From an uncultured Lachnospiraceae bacterium (GTDB lineage: Bacteria; Bacillota; Clostridia; Lachnospirales; Lachnospiraceae): a stretch of DNA of 64,000 nucleotides. How positions within the stretch are numbered: position 1 is the stretch's first letter; the number at the start of each line of letters is the position of its first letter. Location of the stretch: positions 5,581 through 69,580 of the forward strand of contig CAJUNP010000014.1 in the NCBI GenBank assembly GCA_910587935.1. The letters run 5' to 3'. The notes beneath the pieces are model-generated. The model made no database searches and was not told the DNA's origin. It saw only the letters and a list, made by a program, of their open reading frames with translations. Position numbers and translations under genes: made by a program. Of the stretch, positions 35,462 through 44,572 are shown piece by piece.

Positions 35462-36637
35462 GTGAAACGATTTGGGTTCAGGTATATCCGTGTTCTGCTG
35501 TGCATTGTACTTACAACCTTGATTCTGGCCGGAGATATTCTGCCGGTGAAAGCCGGGGTAGAGATCTCGGCGCCTTCCGCTATTCTGATCGAGGCGTCTA
35601 CGGGGGAAGTGATTTATGAATTAAATTCTACGGAACGCAGGAGTCCCGCCAGTATTACAAAGATTATGACGTTACTGCTGATCTTTGAAAAGCTGGACGA
35701 GGGAAAAATTAAACTTGGAGATTTGGTCGTAACAAGCGCATATGCGAAGTCCATGGGAGGCTCTCAGGTCTTTTTGGAGGAAGGAGAGACTCAGACGCTG
35801 GAGACTATGATTAAATGTATTGTGGTGGCTTCCGGGAATGACGCCAGTGTAGCGGTGGCGGAATATATTGCAGGAACGGAACAGGATTTCGTTGTAATGA
35901 TGAATGAAAAAGCGGCTAAGCTTGGCATGAACGATACACATTTTGAGGATTGCAGCGGACTTACGGATTCGGATAACCACTATACTTCCGCAAAGGATAT
36001 TGCGATTATGTCAAGGGAACTGACGACGAAATATCCGGCAATTTTTGATTATACGAAGATCTGGATGGAAGATATTACGCATACTACTGCAAAAGGGAGC
36101 AGCACGTTTACTCTGTCCAGTACCAATAAGCTGTTGAAACAGTACGAATGGACGACCGGCCTGAAAACGGGTTCTACAAGCAAAGCAAAATATTGTCTGT
36201 CCGCAACGGCAAGCAGAGACGGAATCGATTTGATTGCCGTGGTGATGGCGGCGCCTGATTATAAGGCGCGTTTTAAGGATGCGGTGACGCTTCTGAATTA
36301 TGGTTACAGCGTCAGCCATATGTATGTGGATGAGAACCGTGACGTTTTGCCGCCGGTTGGGGTGAAAGGCGGAATCGGAGAACAGGCGGAAGTTGCTTAT
36401 GAAGGCGCATTCCGTTATCTGGATATTCAGGGAAGGGACTTGTCCGCCGTGGAAAAAATCATCAGCCTGCCGGAGTGCGTGGAAGCGCCCGTAAAATGCG
36501 GAGACGCTGCAGGAGAAGCGATATATAAGCTGGCGGGTGAAAAAATCGGAAGCGTTCCGATATTATTTAAAGAAGATATAGGGAAAGCGGGATATAAAGA
36601 TTATCTGAAGAAAACATTTTTTGAAATTCTCTTGTAG
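35462..36637 (+). CDS. D-alanyl-D-alanine carboxypeptidase (S11), DacF-like
   Basis: A 391-residue penicillin-binding enzyme that trims the last D-Ala from peptidoglycan stem peptides. It has a signal peptide (residues about 8-31), the serine-lysine motif S64-I-T-K67, the SGN motif in VASGNDASVA and the KTG motif in GLKTGSTSKA. A C-terminal beta domain follows and the protein ends with a hydrophobic segment (FFEILL) suitable for membrane contact. The start codon is GTG at 35462 with GAGGGAA upstream. A second S11 enzyme lies at 39116. Confidence 0.92.
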   Translation: MKRFGFRYIRVLLCIVLTTLILAGDILPVKAGVEISAPSAILIEASTGEVIYELNSTERRSPASITKIMTLLLIFEKLDEGKIKLGDLVVTSAYAKSMGGSQVFLEEGETQTLETMIKCIVVASGNDASVAVAEYIAGTEQDFVVMMNEKAAKLGMNDTHFEDCSGLTDSDNHYTSAKDIAIMSRELTTKYPAIFDYTKIWMEDITHTTAKGSSTFTLSSTNKLLKQYEWTTGLKTGSTSKAKYCLSATASRDGIDLIAVVMAAPDYKARFKDAVTLLNYGYSVSHMYVDENRDVLPPVGVKGGIGEQAEVAYEGAFRYLDIQGRDLSAVEKIISLPECVEAPVKCGDAAGEAIYKLAGEKIGSVPILFKEDIGKAGYKDYLKKTFFEILL

Positions 36638-36707
36638 GAAACGTTCTGTTTCCCATACGGAATGTGGCGGAGAGATAAAGAAACGGCGTTAATGTAGAGG
36701 AAAAAAG

Positions 36708-37562
36708 ATGAAATATTTATTGGCGGCAGTTCTGCTACTGGCATTATTTTTTATTGTAATTATGGTTTATGACGTAAACCGTTTTGTGATACCGCGTTAT
36801 CAAATTACGTCGGCTAAGCTGAAGAAACCTTATCGTTTTGTGGTGTTGTCGGATCTGCATAACAAACAGTTCGGAAAAGATAACGAAAAGTTGGTTGCAG
36901 CCATAAAAAGGCAGTGTCCCGACGGGGTTTTTATAGCGGGAGATTTGATTACGGCGAAACCCGGACAGAAGACCGGATCTGCAATCCGGCTGCTTCGGAA
37001 AATTGCGGAAACATATCCGGTTTTTTACGGGCAGGGTAATCATGAATACCGTTTGGAGCTGTATCCCGATGTGTATGCGGATATGTATGACTCGTTCCGA
37101 AAGGGACTTGAAAGCTGTCATGTAGAGCCTATGAAGAACTGCCATGCGGGACTGCCTGAATACGGAATTACCGTATACGGAGTAGAAATTGAGCGCAGAT
37201 TTTACCAGAGACTGAAAACAATGCCTATGGAAAAAGAGTATCTGAAAAGTCTTCTGGGAGATCCGGACCGGTCGCGCTTTAATATTTTAATCGCGCATAA
37301 TCCGGAATATTTCAAAGAATATGAAGAATGGGGGGCGGATCTTGTTCTGTCCGGACATGTGCACGGCGGCGTTATGCGTCTTCCGTTTTTGGGAGGCGTG
37401 ATTTCACCGTCGCTGCGTTTGTTTCCGCAATATGACGGCGGGTTTTTTGAAGGGAAAAGCGGACGAATGCTTTTAAGCAGAGGGCTGGGAACCCATACTC
37501 TGCCCATCCGGATTTTTAATCCCGGGGAACTCCTTGTAGTGGAATTGATTCCGGAGAAGTAA
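36708..37562 (+). CDS. Membrane-anchored metallophosphoesterase (YaeI-like)
   Basis: 284 residues. An N-terminal membrane helix (about 2-22) is followed by a calcineurin-like phosphoesterase domain with the metal motifs DLHN (VVLSDLHNKQ), GDL (FIAGDLIT), GNHE (GQGNHEYR) and the closing GHVHGG. Related proteins act on phospholipid headgroups or UDP-diacylglucosamine-like substrates, but the substrate here is unknown. It probably acts at the membrane surface. Confidence 0.88.
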   Translation: MKYLLAAVLLLALFFIVIMVYDVNRFVIPRYQITSAKLKKPYRFVVLSDLHNKQFGKDNEKLVAAIKRQCPDGVFIAGDLITAKPGQKTGSAIRLLRKIAETYPVFYGQGNHEYRLELYPDVYADMYDSFRKGLESCHVEPMKNCHAGLPEYGITVYGVEIERRFYQRLKTMPMEKEYLKSLLGDPDRSRFNILIAHNPEYFKEYEEWGADLVLSGHVHGGVMRLPFLGGVISPSLRLFPQYDGGFFEGKSGRMLLSRGLGTHTLPIRIFNPGELLVVELIPEK

Positions 37563-37597
37563 CGACACAAGATGTAGTATATGAACTTATGTTCTGG

Positions 37598-37626
37598 TTG
37601 AAAATATAGTGTTTTTCCTGTAAAAT
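37598..37626 (+). promoter_or_regulatory. Promoter for scpAB
   Basis: TTGAAA (37598-37603), 17 bases, TAAAAT (37621-37626), about 55 bases upstream of scpA. Confidence 0.7.
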
Positions 37627-37682
37627 AAATACGGCTTTTTGAATAACATAGAACCGGAACTTAATTGTAAAGAGGTATGACT

Positions 37683-38432
37683 ATGTCTTTGTCGGTAAAA
37701 CTGGAAGTGTTTGAGGGACCTTTGGATCTGCTCCTTCACCTGATCGATAAAAATAAAATTGATATCTATGATATTCCAATTACGGAAATAACGGAACAGT
37801 ATCTGGATTATATCCGCCGGATGGAAAGAACGGATATGAATATTATGAGCGAATTTTTAGTGATGGCGGCGACGCTTTTGGATATCAAGTGCAAAATGCT
37901 TCTTCCCAAAGAGATTAATGAAGAGGGCGAGGAAGAAGACCCGAGAGCGGAGCTTGTTCAAAAGCTTCTGGAATATAAAATGTATAAATATATGTCTTAT
38001 GAACTGCGCGACAGGCAGGTGGACGCGGAAAAAAATTATTTCAGGGAGCAGATGCTTCCGGGAGAAGTAGCAGCGTACAGACAGCCGGTGGATTATGAGG
38101 AATTGATTGGGGACATGAACCTGCACAGGCTTCATGAAATTTTTAAGTCGATGGTCAGGCGCCAGGTGGATAAGATCGATCCGATCCGGAGCAAATACGG
38201 AAACATTCAAAAGGACGAGATTGATCTGGACGCTAAAACGGTGTACATAGAGGATTATGTGAGAACACACAGAACGTTCAGCTTCCGCCGTTTGTTGGAA
38301 AAGCAGAGCAGCAAAATGGAGATTATTGTCACATTTCTTGTTATTCTTGAAATGATGAAAACCGGAAAAATCTGTATTGTTCAGGAAGATATTTTTGCGG
38401 ATATTTTAATTACTTCCAATGAAGCCGCATAA
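37683..38432 (+). CDS. scpA: Segregation and condensation protein A
   Basis: A 249-residue kleisin subunit that bridges SMC heads in chromosome condensation. It opens with LEVFEGPLDLLLHLIDKNKI, the hallmark of ScpA, and ends in a winged-helix part. Start 37683 is preferred over 37677 because AGAGG is seven bases before the former but only one base before the latter. scpB follows 37 bases downstream, as in other Firmicutes. Confidence 0.95.
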   Translation: MSLSVKLEVFEGPLDLLLHLIDKNKIDIYDIPITEITEQYLDYIRRMERTDMNIMSEFLVMAATLLDIKCKMLLPKEINEEGEEEDPRAELVQKLLEYKMYKYMSYELRDRQVDAEKNYFREQMLPGEVAAYRQPVDYEELIGDMNLHRLHEIFKSMVRRQVDKIDPIRSKYGNIQKDEIDLDAKTVYIEDYVRTHRTFSFRRLLEKQSSKMEIIVTFLVILEMMKTGKICIVQEDIFADILITSNEAA

Positions 38433-38469
38433 GGAGCAGAACGCAGGAAGAGGGGAATGAGGTAAAAAT

Positions 38470-39039
38470 ATGGAAAGACAAAAAGCCGAGGCGGTCATTG
38501 AGGCAATTCTGTTTACCATGGGCGATTCCGTGGAAATCGGCAGGCTTGCGGATGTCATCGAAGAGGATAAAAAAACAACCAGGGAAATTCTTGCGGATAT
38601 GAAAACGCGTTATGAACGGGAAGACCGCGGCATATCGATTATGGAACTGGAGGATAGTGTGCAGCTTTGCACGAAAGCAGAACTGTATGAGTATTTAATC
38701 AAAATTGCAAAGGCTCCCAGAAAGTTTGTTCTTACGGATACGGTCCTGGAAACCTTATCGATTGTGGCTTACAAACAGCCGGTTACGAGAGTGGAAATTG
38801 AGAGAATCAGAGGAGTAAGCTGTGATCATGCGATTAATAAGCTTTTGGAATATAATCTGATTATGGAGCTTGGGCGGCTGGATGCGCCGGGAAGGCCGCT
38901 GCTGTTCGGAACGACGGAGCAGTTTTTAAGAAGTTTCGGAGTGAAGTCTTTGGAAGAGCTTCCGGAGATGAATCCGGTACAGATCGAAGAATTTAAGCAG
39001 CAGGCGGAGCAGGAAGCGCAGCTGCAGCTGAACATTTGA
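38470..39039 (+). CDS. scpB: Segregation and condensation protein B
   Basis: 189 residues with two winged-helix domains: EAVIEAILFTMGDSVEI at the start and TLSIVAYKQPVTRVEIERIRG in the second, which are diagnostic of ScpB. It binds ScpA and SMC. The acidic Q/E-rich tail (EEFKQQAEQEAQLQ) is common in the family. A strong terminator follows. Confidence 0.95.
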   Translation: MERQKAEAVIEAILFTMGDSVEIGRLADVIEEDKKTTREILADMKTRYEREDRGISIMELEDSVQLCTKAELYEYLIKIAKAPRKFVLTDTVLETLSIVAYKQPVTRVEIERIRGVSCDHAINKLLEYNLIMELGRLDAPGRPLLFGTTEQFLRSFGVKSLEELPEMNPVQIEEFKQQAEQEAQLQLNI

Positions 39040-39068
39040 AAGAAGAGTTTGAATCATGAAAGGTGCTT

Positions 39069-39101
39069 TTCCCTCATATATATATGTGAGGGAATTTTTT
39101 T
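39069..39101 (+). terminator. Intrinsic terminator after scpB
   Basis: TTCCCTCA (39069-39076) pairs with TGAGGGAA (39087-39094), followed by seven T residues. It separates scpAB from the next gene, whose start is only 15 bases later, so some read-through is likely. Confidence 0.88.
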
Positions 39102-39115
39102 GAGGGAAGAGCGCC

Positions 39116-40402
39116 GTGAAAAAAATACGAATATTTTTAAGACCCCAGATTTTTAAGCTATTATGTATGTGTTTTTCTTTGGCTATATTGATCGCTTTGT
39201 GCATGATGCCGGGCAGAATGGCGGAAGAGACAGGCGGCGGCACGGTTTATACCGTATCCCAGGGGGAAGCGCGAAAAGAGGATGTGTCGTTACAATTGTA
39301 CGCACAGGCGGCGGTGCTGATGGATGCGGATTCCGGCAGGGTTCTGTATTCAAAAAACGGAGATGAAACGCTTCCCATGGCAAGCACAACGAAAATATTA
39401 ACGTGTATTCTGGCATTGGAAAGGGGTAATCCGGAGGATGAGGTTACAGTGTCCGCCTATGCGTCCACAATGCCGAAGGTAAAGTTGTATGTACAGGAGG
39501 GAGAGCGTTACAGGCTGCAGGATTTGCTGTATTCATTGATGCTGGAGTCCCATAATGATTCGGCGGTGGCGATTGCGGAACATATCGGCGGCAGTGTGGA
39601 AGGTTTTGCGCAGATGATGAATGAAAAGGCGCTGGAAATCGGCTGTGAAAGTTCTTTTTTCCTGACGCCCAACGGACTGGATGCCCAACTGAGCGAAAAC
39701 GGAGCGTTCCATTCCACGACGGCTTCGGATCTGGCCAGGATTATGGCGTATTGTGTAAACGAATCGGAAAAGAAAGAGGAGTTCTTACAGATTACGCAGA
39801 CCCAGGACTATGCGTTTACAAACAGTGAAGGACGCAGCTTTTCCTGCCATAATCATAATGCGCTTTTGACTATGATGGAAGGCTGCATTTCAGGGAAAAC
39901 AGGTTTTACGAATAAAGCGGGGTATTGTTATGTGGGGGCGGTGAAGCGGGATGAGAGAACTTTTACCGTGGCGCTTTTAGCCTGTGGATGGCCGAATAAC
40001 AAATCTTATAAATGGGCCGACTGCCGGACTCTTTTCGGGTATGGATTTGAAAAATACCAGTACCGCGACGTATATGAAAAGCAGGAGTTTGAAAAAATTC
40101 CGGTGACGGAGGGAATTCCCATGGAAAACGATCCTTTTCATGAAGCGTTTGTAGAGATCAGTCAGGGAGGCAGGGAAGAGGAACTTCGTTTTTTACTGAA
40201 GGATACGGATCAGGTGGAAATCCGGTGTTTCGTTCCGGAACGCCTGGAAGCGCCTGTCACAATGGGAACTGAAATAGGAAGCGTGGTCTATACCGTAAAC
40301 GGTGAAGTCATGAAAACGTATCCTGTAATTACGATCGGAGAAGTCGCCAGACAGGACCAGGCATGGTTTACAAAATATATTATAGAAAAATTTCTTTTAT
40401 GA
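39116..40402 (+). CDS. D-alanyl-D-alanine carboxypeptidase (S11), second copy
   Basis: 428 residues with an N-terminal signal or anchor helix (about 15-37). Motifs: S90-T-T-K93, SHN in LESHNDSAVA (the SxN position), and KTG in SGKTGFTNKAG. It has the same S11 chemistry as the 35462 gene. The start is GTG at 39116 with GAGGGAAG upstream. The position behind scpB matches the scpA-scpB-dac order seen in several Firmicutes. It is followed by a 13-bp-stem terminator. Confidence 0.92.
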   Translation: MKKIRIFLRPQIFKLLCMCFSLAILIALCMMPGRMAEETGGGTVYTVSQGEARKEDVSLQLYAQAAVLMDADSGRVLYSKNGDETLPMASTTKILTCILALERGNPEDEVTVSAYASTMPKVKLYVQEGERYRLQDLLYSLMLESHNDSAVAIAEHIGGSVEGFAQMMNEKALEIGCESSFFLTPNGLDAQLSENGAFHSTTASDLARIMAYCVNESEKKEEFLQITQTQDYAFTNSEGRSFSCHNHNALLTMMEGCISGKTGFTNKAGYCYVGAVKRDERTFTVALLACGWPNNKSYKWADCRTLFGYGFEKYQYRDVYEKQEFEKIPVTEGIPMENDPFHEAFVEISQGGREEELRFLLKDTDQVEIRCFVPERLEAPVTMGTEIGSVVYTVNGEVMKTYPVITIGEVARQDQAWFTKYIIEKFLL

Positions 40403-40426
40403 AATATGTTGTGTTTTTGACTATAA

Positions 40427-40463
40427 AAAACGTGAAAATGTACTGTATTTTCGCGTTTTTTTC
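40427..40463 (+). terminator. Intrinsic terminator after the second carboxypeptidase gene
   Basis: A 13-bp stem (40427-40439 with 40447-40459, one wobble), a 7-base loop and a T run. Confidence 0.9.
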
Positions 40464-40521
40464 AATGCGTCAAAAAAGTGAAAAGAAAATAGAATTTTTA
40501 CTAGGCGATTTGAATTCTTTA

Positions 40522-40593
40522 TGCTATACTAATAAAGTATGCAAATTATGGAGATAGACTGCCCTTTTTGACATACTGCAAAGGGGCGGGTCT
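40522..40593 (+). promoter_or_regulatory. Extended -10 promoter and leader hairpin of the decarboxylase operon
   Basis: TGCTATACT (40522-40530) is an extended -10 with no good -35. The transcript would then form a long stem (40556-40567 with 40580-40593, one bulge, some wobbles) before the ribosome site at 40625. There is no U-tract, so it is not a simple terminator; it could protect or regulate the message. Confidence 0.5.
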
Positions 40594-40638
40594 CATAAAA
40601 TTGTTATCATTATTTAATATAAATGGAGGGCTGAATTA

Positions 40639-42069
40639 ATGAGTACTACTTCACAAGCGAGTCAAAGAATTAACGCTTTACTCGATGAAAACAGTTTCGT
40701 TGAAATCGGTGCGCTTGTTACGGCAAGAGCGACGGATTTTAATCTGAAACAGACAGAAACTCCTTCTGACGGTGTAATCACCGGTTACGGAGTAATCGGC
40801 GGCAGTCTTGTGTATGTGTATAGCCAGGATGCGTCCGTATTGGGCGGTTCCGTAGGCGAAATGCATGCGAAGAAGATTGCAAACCTTTATGATCTGGCCA
40901 TGAAGACAGGCGCGCCTGTAATCGGCTTGATCGATTCTGCCGGACTTAGATTACAGGAATCAACGGACGCTCTGAATGCATTTGGAGAGATTTACTTAAA
41001 GCAGGTGAACGCTTCCGGTGTAATTCCGCAGATTACAGCTATATTTGGAAGCTGCGGCGGCGGACTTGCCCTGATTCCCACTCTGACTGATTTTACTTTT
41101 ATGGAAGAGAAAAATGCGAAGCTTTTCGTGAATGCACCCAATGCGTTGGACGGAAACGTAGTGACCAAATGTGATTCAGCAAGCGCGCAGTTCCAAAGCG
41201 CACAGAGCGGCATTGTGGATGCAGTGGCAGATGAGGCAGGGGTTCTGGCAGGAATCCGCCAGCTTGTTTCCATGCTTCCTTCCAACAACGAGGAAGATAA
41301 TTCCTATGCGGAGTGTACGGACGATTTAAACCGTGCGTGTGCCGAACTGGCTAACTGCGCAGGGGATACGTCGATTGCTCTTTCCGCTATTTCAGATAAT
41401 CATGTATTTTTTGAAGTAAAGGGCAGCTATGCGAAAGACATGGTTACCGGTTTTGTGAAACTCAACGGAGTAACCGTCGGCGCCGTGGCAAACCGTACGG
41501 AGGTATACGACGAGAACGGAGAAGTTACGGACAGATTCGACGCGGTATTATCTTGTAACGGATGTTATAAAGCAGCTGATTTTGTGAATTTCTGCGACGC
41601 TTTCGGTATTCCCGTTTTATCCCTGACCAATGTAAAAGGATATGAGGCTACCATAGGCAGCGAAAAGGGAATTGCAACGGCGGTTGCGAAGCTTACATAT
41701 GCGTTTGCCAATGCAACGGTTCCCAAAGTCAATGTAATTATCGGCAAAGCTTACGGCAGCGCTTATGTTGCCATGAATTCCAAGGCAATCGGAGCCGATA
41801 TTACCATGGCGTGGCCCGAGGCTGAAATCGGAGCTATGGACGCAGCGCTGGCAGCTAAGATTATGTATGAAGGCCAGGGCGCCGATGTGATCAATGAAAA
41901 AGCGGAAGAGTATGCGAAACTGCAGAATCATGTGGTAAGCGCCGCTAAGAGAGGATATGTGGACCAGATCGTGGAACCGGCAGACACCAGAAAGTACATT
42001 ATAGGCGCTTTTGAGATGCTGTTCACAAAGAGCGAAGACCGTCCCGCAAAAAAACACGGAACAGTATAA
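40639..42069 (+). CDS. Carboxyltransferase subunit (MmdA/12S-like) of a biotin-dependent decarboxylase
   Basis: A 476-residue acyl-CoA carboxyltransferase of the crotonase fold. It has the two halves expected: GALVTARATDF, IGLIDSAGLRLQES and GSCGGGLALIPTLTDF in the first, and the second half around KGYEATIGSEKGIAT and IIGKAYGSAYVAM. In methylmalonyl-CoA decarboxylase and transcarboxylase this subunit moves the carboxyl group between the acyl-CoA and biotin. It is first in a five-gene operon with the OadG-like, biotin carrier, OadB-like and OadA-like genes. Confidence 0.88.
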   Translation: MSTTSQASQRINALLDENSFVEIGALVTARATDFNLKQTETPSDGVITGYGVIGGSLVYVYSQDASVLGGSVGEMHAKKIANLYDLAMKTGAPVIGLIDSAGLRLQESTDALNAFGEIYLKQVNASGVIPQITAIFGSCGGGLALIPTLTDFTFMEEKNAKLFVNAPNALDGNVVTKCDSASAQFQSAQSGIVDAVADEAGVLAGIRQLVSMLPSNNEEDNSYAECTDDLNRACAELANCAGDTSIALSAISDNHVFFEVKGSYAKDMVTGFVKLNGVTVGAVANRTEVYDENGEVTDRFDAVLSCNGCYKAADFVNFCDAFGIPVLSLTNVKGYEATIGSEKGIATAVAKLTYAFANATVPKVNVIIGKAYGSAYVAMNSKAIGADITMAWPEAEIGAMDAALAAKIMYEGQGADVINEKAEEYAKLQNHVVSAAKRGYVDQIVEPADTRKYIIGAFEMLFTKSEDRPAKKHGTV

Positions 42070-42087
42070 GAAAGGGTGATACTTAAT

Positions 42088-42915
42088 ATGAAAAAAATTT
42101 GTGCAATGTTATGTATGATTACCTGTATCTTCGGTCTGACGGCTTGTGGAAATGACGGAGAAGTGAGCGAATCGACGAAAGTCAATCAAAGAGCGGCTGA
42201 GGTACTGGCAACCAATGTGCTTGCACCCATGTACAGCCAGTTTATGGTTGAAGGAGAGGCAGACGCATTTATAGAAGAATATACGGCCGATGAGGCTGCA
42301 TATGTTATGGAAGCGGGCCTGTCGTCGGTAGCCATGCAGATTGGTCTGGAAAAGATCAGCTTTAACGGCGCCGGTGTGCTTGGTTCCGTTTCATCTTTCG
42401 GTTCCGGATACGATACAATTGGAGCGATTGTAGAGTACGGACAGGCTTCAAGCGTTGTGAAGGATGATGAAATTGTTGTTACCGTACCGGTAAAAGGTGA
42501 GAAAAAAAGCGGTTCGGTGGAAGTTATATTTACGAATGACCTGTTTCTGAAGGTGCAGGCATGTTCTCTGAATGCAGAAATGTCCACAGGGGAAATGATG
42601 CAGAAAGCGGCGCTGAATACGCTGCTTGGTATGGGAACCGTATTCTGCGTACTGGTGCTGATAATGGCGATCATTTACCTGTTTGGAATCATCCCCAAAC
42701 TGCAGAAGAAAGCAGCTGATAAAGCCGCTAAGAAAGCGGCAGGAGACGGTCAGAGCAAAGCGCCTGTGGCAGCGCCGGTTGAGACTGTACAGGAAGAGCT
42801 TACGGACGACTTTGAATTGGTAGCCGTAATTGCAGCGGCAATCGCCGCAAGCGAGAAAGCGGCAGGTACGGACGGTTTCGTTGTACGATCCATCCGCAGA
42901 GCGAACAGACGTTAA
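42088..42915 (+). CDS. OadG-like gamma subunit fused to an extracellular lipoprotein domain
   Basis: 275 residues. A lipoprotein signal (MLCMITCIFGLTACG) precedes a secreted domain of about 140 residues of unknown type. A single membrane helix (about 190-212, GMGTVFCVLVLIMAIIYLFG) in the OadG manner and an Ala/Lys-rich cytoplasmic tail follow. Ordinary OadG is a short one-helix protein of about 80-120 residues, so the extra outer domain is notable. The start at 42088 has AAAGGG upstream; the GTG at 42076 would spoil the signal peptide. Confidence 0.82.
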   Translation: MKKICAMLCMITCIFGLTACGNDGEVSESTKVNQRAAEVLATNVLAPMYSQFMVEGEADAFIEEYTADEAAYVMEAGLSSVAMQIGLEKISFNGAGVLGSVSSFGSGYDTIGAIVEYGQASSVVKDDEIVVTVPVKGEKKSGSVEVIFTNDLFLKVQACSLNAEMSTGEMMQKAALNTLLGMGTVFCVLVLIMAIIYLFGIIPKLQKKAADKAAKKAAGDGQSKAPVAAPVETVQEELTDDFELVAVIAAAIAASEKAAGTDGFVVRSIRRANRR

Positions 42916-42935
42916 TAAAAATGGAGGAAATAAAA

Positions 42936-43313
42936 ATGAAAAATTATACCATTACCGTAAATGGCAACGTATATGATGTTGTAGTAGAAGAAGGCGCATC
43001 AACAGGCGCGCCTGCAGTAGCGGCTCCCGCAGCTCCCAGGAAAGCTCCCGCGGCAGCGCCCGCTTCCGCAGCGGCTCCCAGGGCAGCCGGCGCAGCAGGA
43101 AGCGTTAAGGTAGAAGCAGGCGCGGCAGGCAAGATCTTTAAGATCGAGGCAAATGTAGGACAGGCAGTTAAGAAAGGCGATGCAGTCGTAATTCTGGAAG
43201 CAATGAAAATGGAGATCCCGGTTGTTGCTCCTCAGGATGGTACGGTAGCTAGTATCAATGTAGCGGTTGGAGACGCTGTTGAAGCGGGCGCGCTGCTTGC
43301 AACATTGAACTAA
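42936..43313 (+). CDS. Biotin carboxyl carrier protein
   Basis: 125 residues. A short N-terminal segment (MKNYTITVNGNVYDVVVEEG), a flexible Pro-Ala linker (about 25-55) and a biotinyl domain with the biotinylated lysine K91 in EAMKME. It carries carboxybiotin between the carboxyltransferase and the membrane pump. The start at 42936 has GGAGG nine bases upstream; the earlier ATG at 42921 is unlikely because that GGAGG overlaps it. Confidence 0.95.
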   Translation: MKNYTITVNGNVYDVVVEEGASTGAPAVAAPAAPRKAPAAAPASAAAPRAAGAAGSVKVEAGAAGKIFKIEANVGQAVKKGDAVVILEAMKMEIPVVAPQDGTVASINVAVGDAVEAGALLATLN

Positions 43314-43319
43314 TTATTA

Positions 43320-43350
43320 CCATGGGATCGGACAATTGTCCGATCATGGG
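43320..43350 (+). other. Perfect 20-bp palindrome between the BCCP and beta-subunit genes
   Basis: GATCGGACAATTGTCCGATC (43326-43345) is perfectly self-complementary, with flanking CCAT and ATGG adding further complementarity. There is no U-tract. In the message it would form a stem just upstream of the oadB ribosome site (AGGAGG), and could set the ratio of carrier to membrane subunit or mark a processing site. Confidence 0.6.
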
Positions 43351-43373
43351 AGAAAACAACAGGAGGTCAGAAA

Positions 43374-44525
43374 ATGGATTATATTTTTACAACACTGGAC
43401 AACTTAATTCATCAGACAGCCTTCTTTAACCTGACGGTTGGTAACTTTGCGATGATTCTGGTTGCCTGTGTGTTCCTTTATCTTGCTATCGCAAAAGGGT
43501 TTGAGCCATTGCTTTTGACTCCGATAGCATTCGGTATGCTGCTTGTTAATATTTATCCGGACATTATGCTTCATGCGGAAGATGCGTCAAATGGCGTAGG
43601 CGGTTTACTGTATTATTTCTATATCCTGGATGAGTATGCAATCCTGCCTTCCCTGATTTTCATGGGCGTAGGCGCGATGACGGACTTCGGTCCCCTGATT
43701 GCCAATCCAAAGAGCTTTTTACTCGGCGCCGCCGCACAGTTCGGTATTTTTGCCGCTTATTTCGGCGCTATGTTTCTGGGATTCAATGATAAAGCGGCCG
43801 CGGCTATTTCCATTATCGGCGGCGCAGACGGTCCTACTTCCATTTTCCTTGCCGGAAAATTGGGACAGACCGGTTTGTTAGGCCCTATCGCCGTGGCGGC
43901 ATATTCCTATATGTCACTGGTTCCCATTATTCAGCCGCCTATTATGAAGCTGCTTACAACCGAAAAAGAAAGAAAGATCAAAATGGAACAGCTTCGTCCC
44001 GTAACCAAGCTGGAGAAGATTCTGTTCCCCATCGTTGTTACGATTGTTGTATGTCTGATTCTTCCGACTACGGCGCCCCTTGTAGGTATGCTGATGTTAG
44101 GTAACCTGTTCCGTGAGTCAGGCGTAGTAAGACAGCTTACGGATACGGCGTCCAATGCATTGATGTACATTGTAGTTATCCTGCTTGGTACATCCGTAGG
44201 CGCAACCACCAGCGCAGAAGCCTTCCTGAACTGGGATACGATTAAGATCGTTATACTGGGTCTTGTTGCGTTTGCATTCGGAACGGCGGCAGGCGTTCTG
44301 TTCGGTAAACTGATGTGCGTTGCCACAAAGGGCAAGGTGAACCCGTTAATCGGTTCCGCAGGCGTATCCGCGGTGCCTATGGCGGCTAGGGTGTCACAGA
44401 AAGTCGGTGCGGAAGCGGATCCTACCAATTTCCTGTTGATGCATGCAATGGGACCGAACGTAGCGGGCGTTATCGGTACTGCCGTGGCAGCCGGTACATT
44501 TATGGCAATCTTTGGAGTATTTTAA
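43374..44525 (+). CDS. Sodium-translocating decarboxylase beta subunit (OadB/MmdB/GcdB-like)
   Basis: A 383-residue integral membrane protein with about nine helices. It has the motifs that form the ion path in this family: FMGVGAMTDFGPLIANPK, SIIGGADGPTSIFLA (a conserved Asp in GGADGP), and the closing GSAGVSAVPMAARVS and HAMGPNVAGVIG. It decarboxylates carboxybiotin and exports Na+. It is well conserved and full length. Confidence 0.95.
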   Translation: MDYIFTTLDNLIHQTAFFNLTVGNFAMILVACVFLYLAIAKGFEPLLLTPIAFGMLLVNIYPDIMLHAEDASNGVGGLLYYFYILDEYAILPSLIFMGVGAMTDFGPLIANPKSFLLGAAAQFGIFAAYFGAMFLGFNDKAAAAISIIGGADGPTSIFLAGKLGQTGLLGPIAVAAYSYMSLVPIIQPPIMKLLTTEKERKIKMEQLRPVTKLEKILFPIVVTIVVCLILPTTAPLVGMLMLGNLFRESGVVRQLTDTASNALMYIVVILLGTSVGATTSAEAFLNWDTIKIVILGLVAFAFGTAAGVLFGKLMCVATKGKVNPLIGSAGVSAVPMAARVSQKVGAEADPTNFLLMHAMGPNVAGVIGTAVAAGTFMAIFGVF

Positions 44526-44572
44526 GTAAGGGCGAAAACGCCTGATTTGAAAATAATAGGAGGAAAAAGGAA

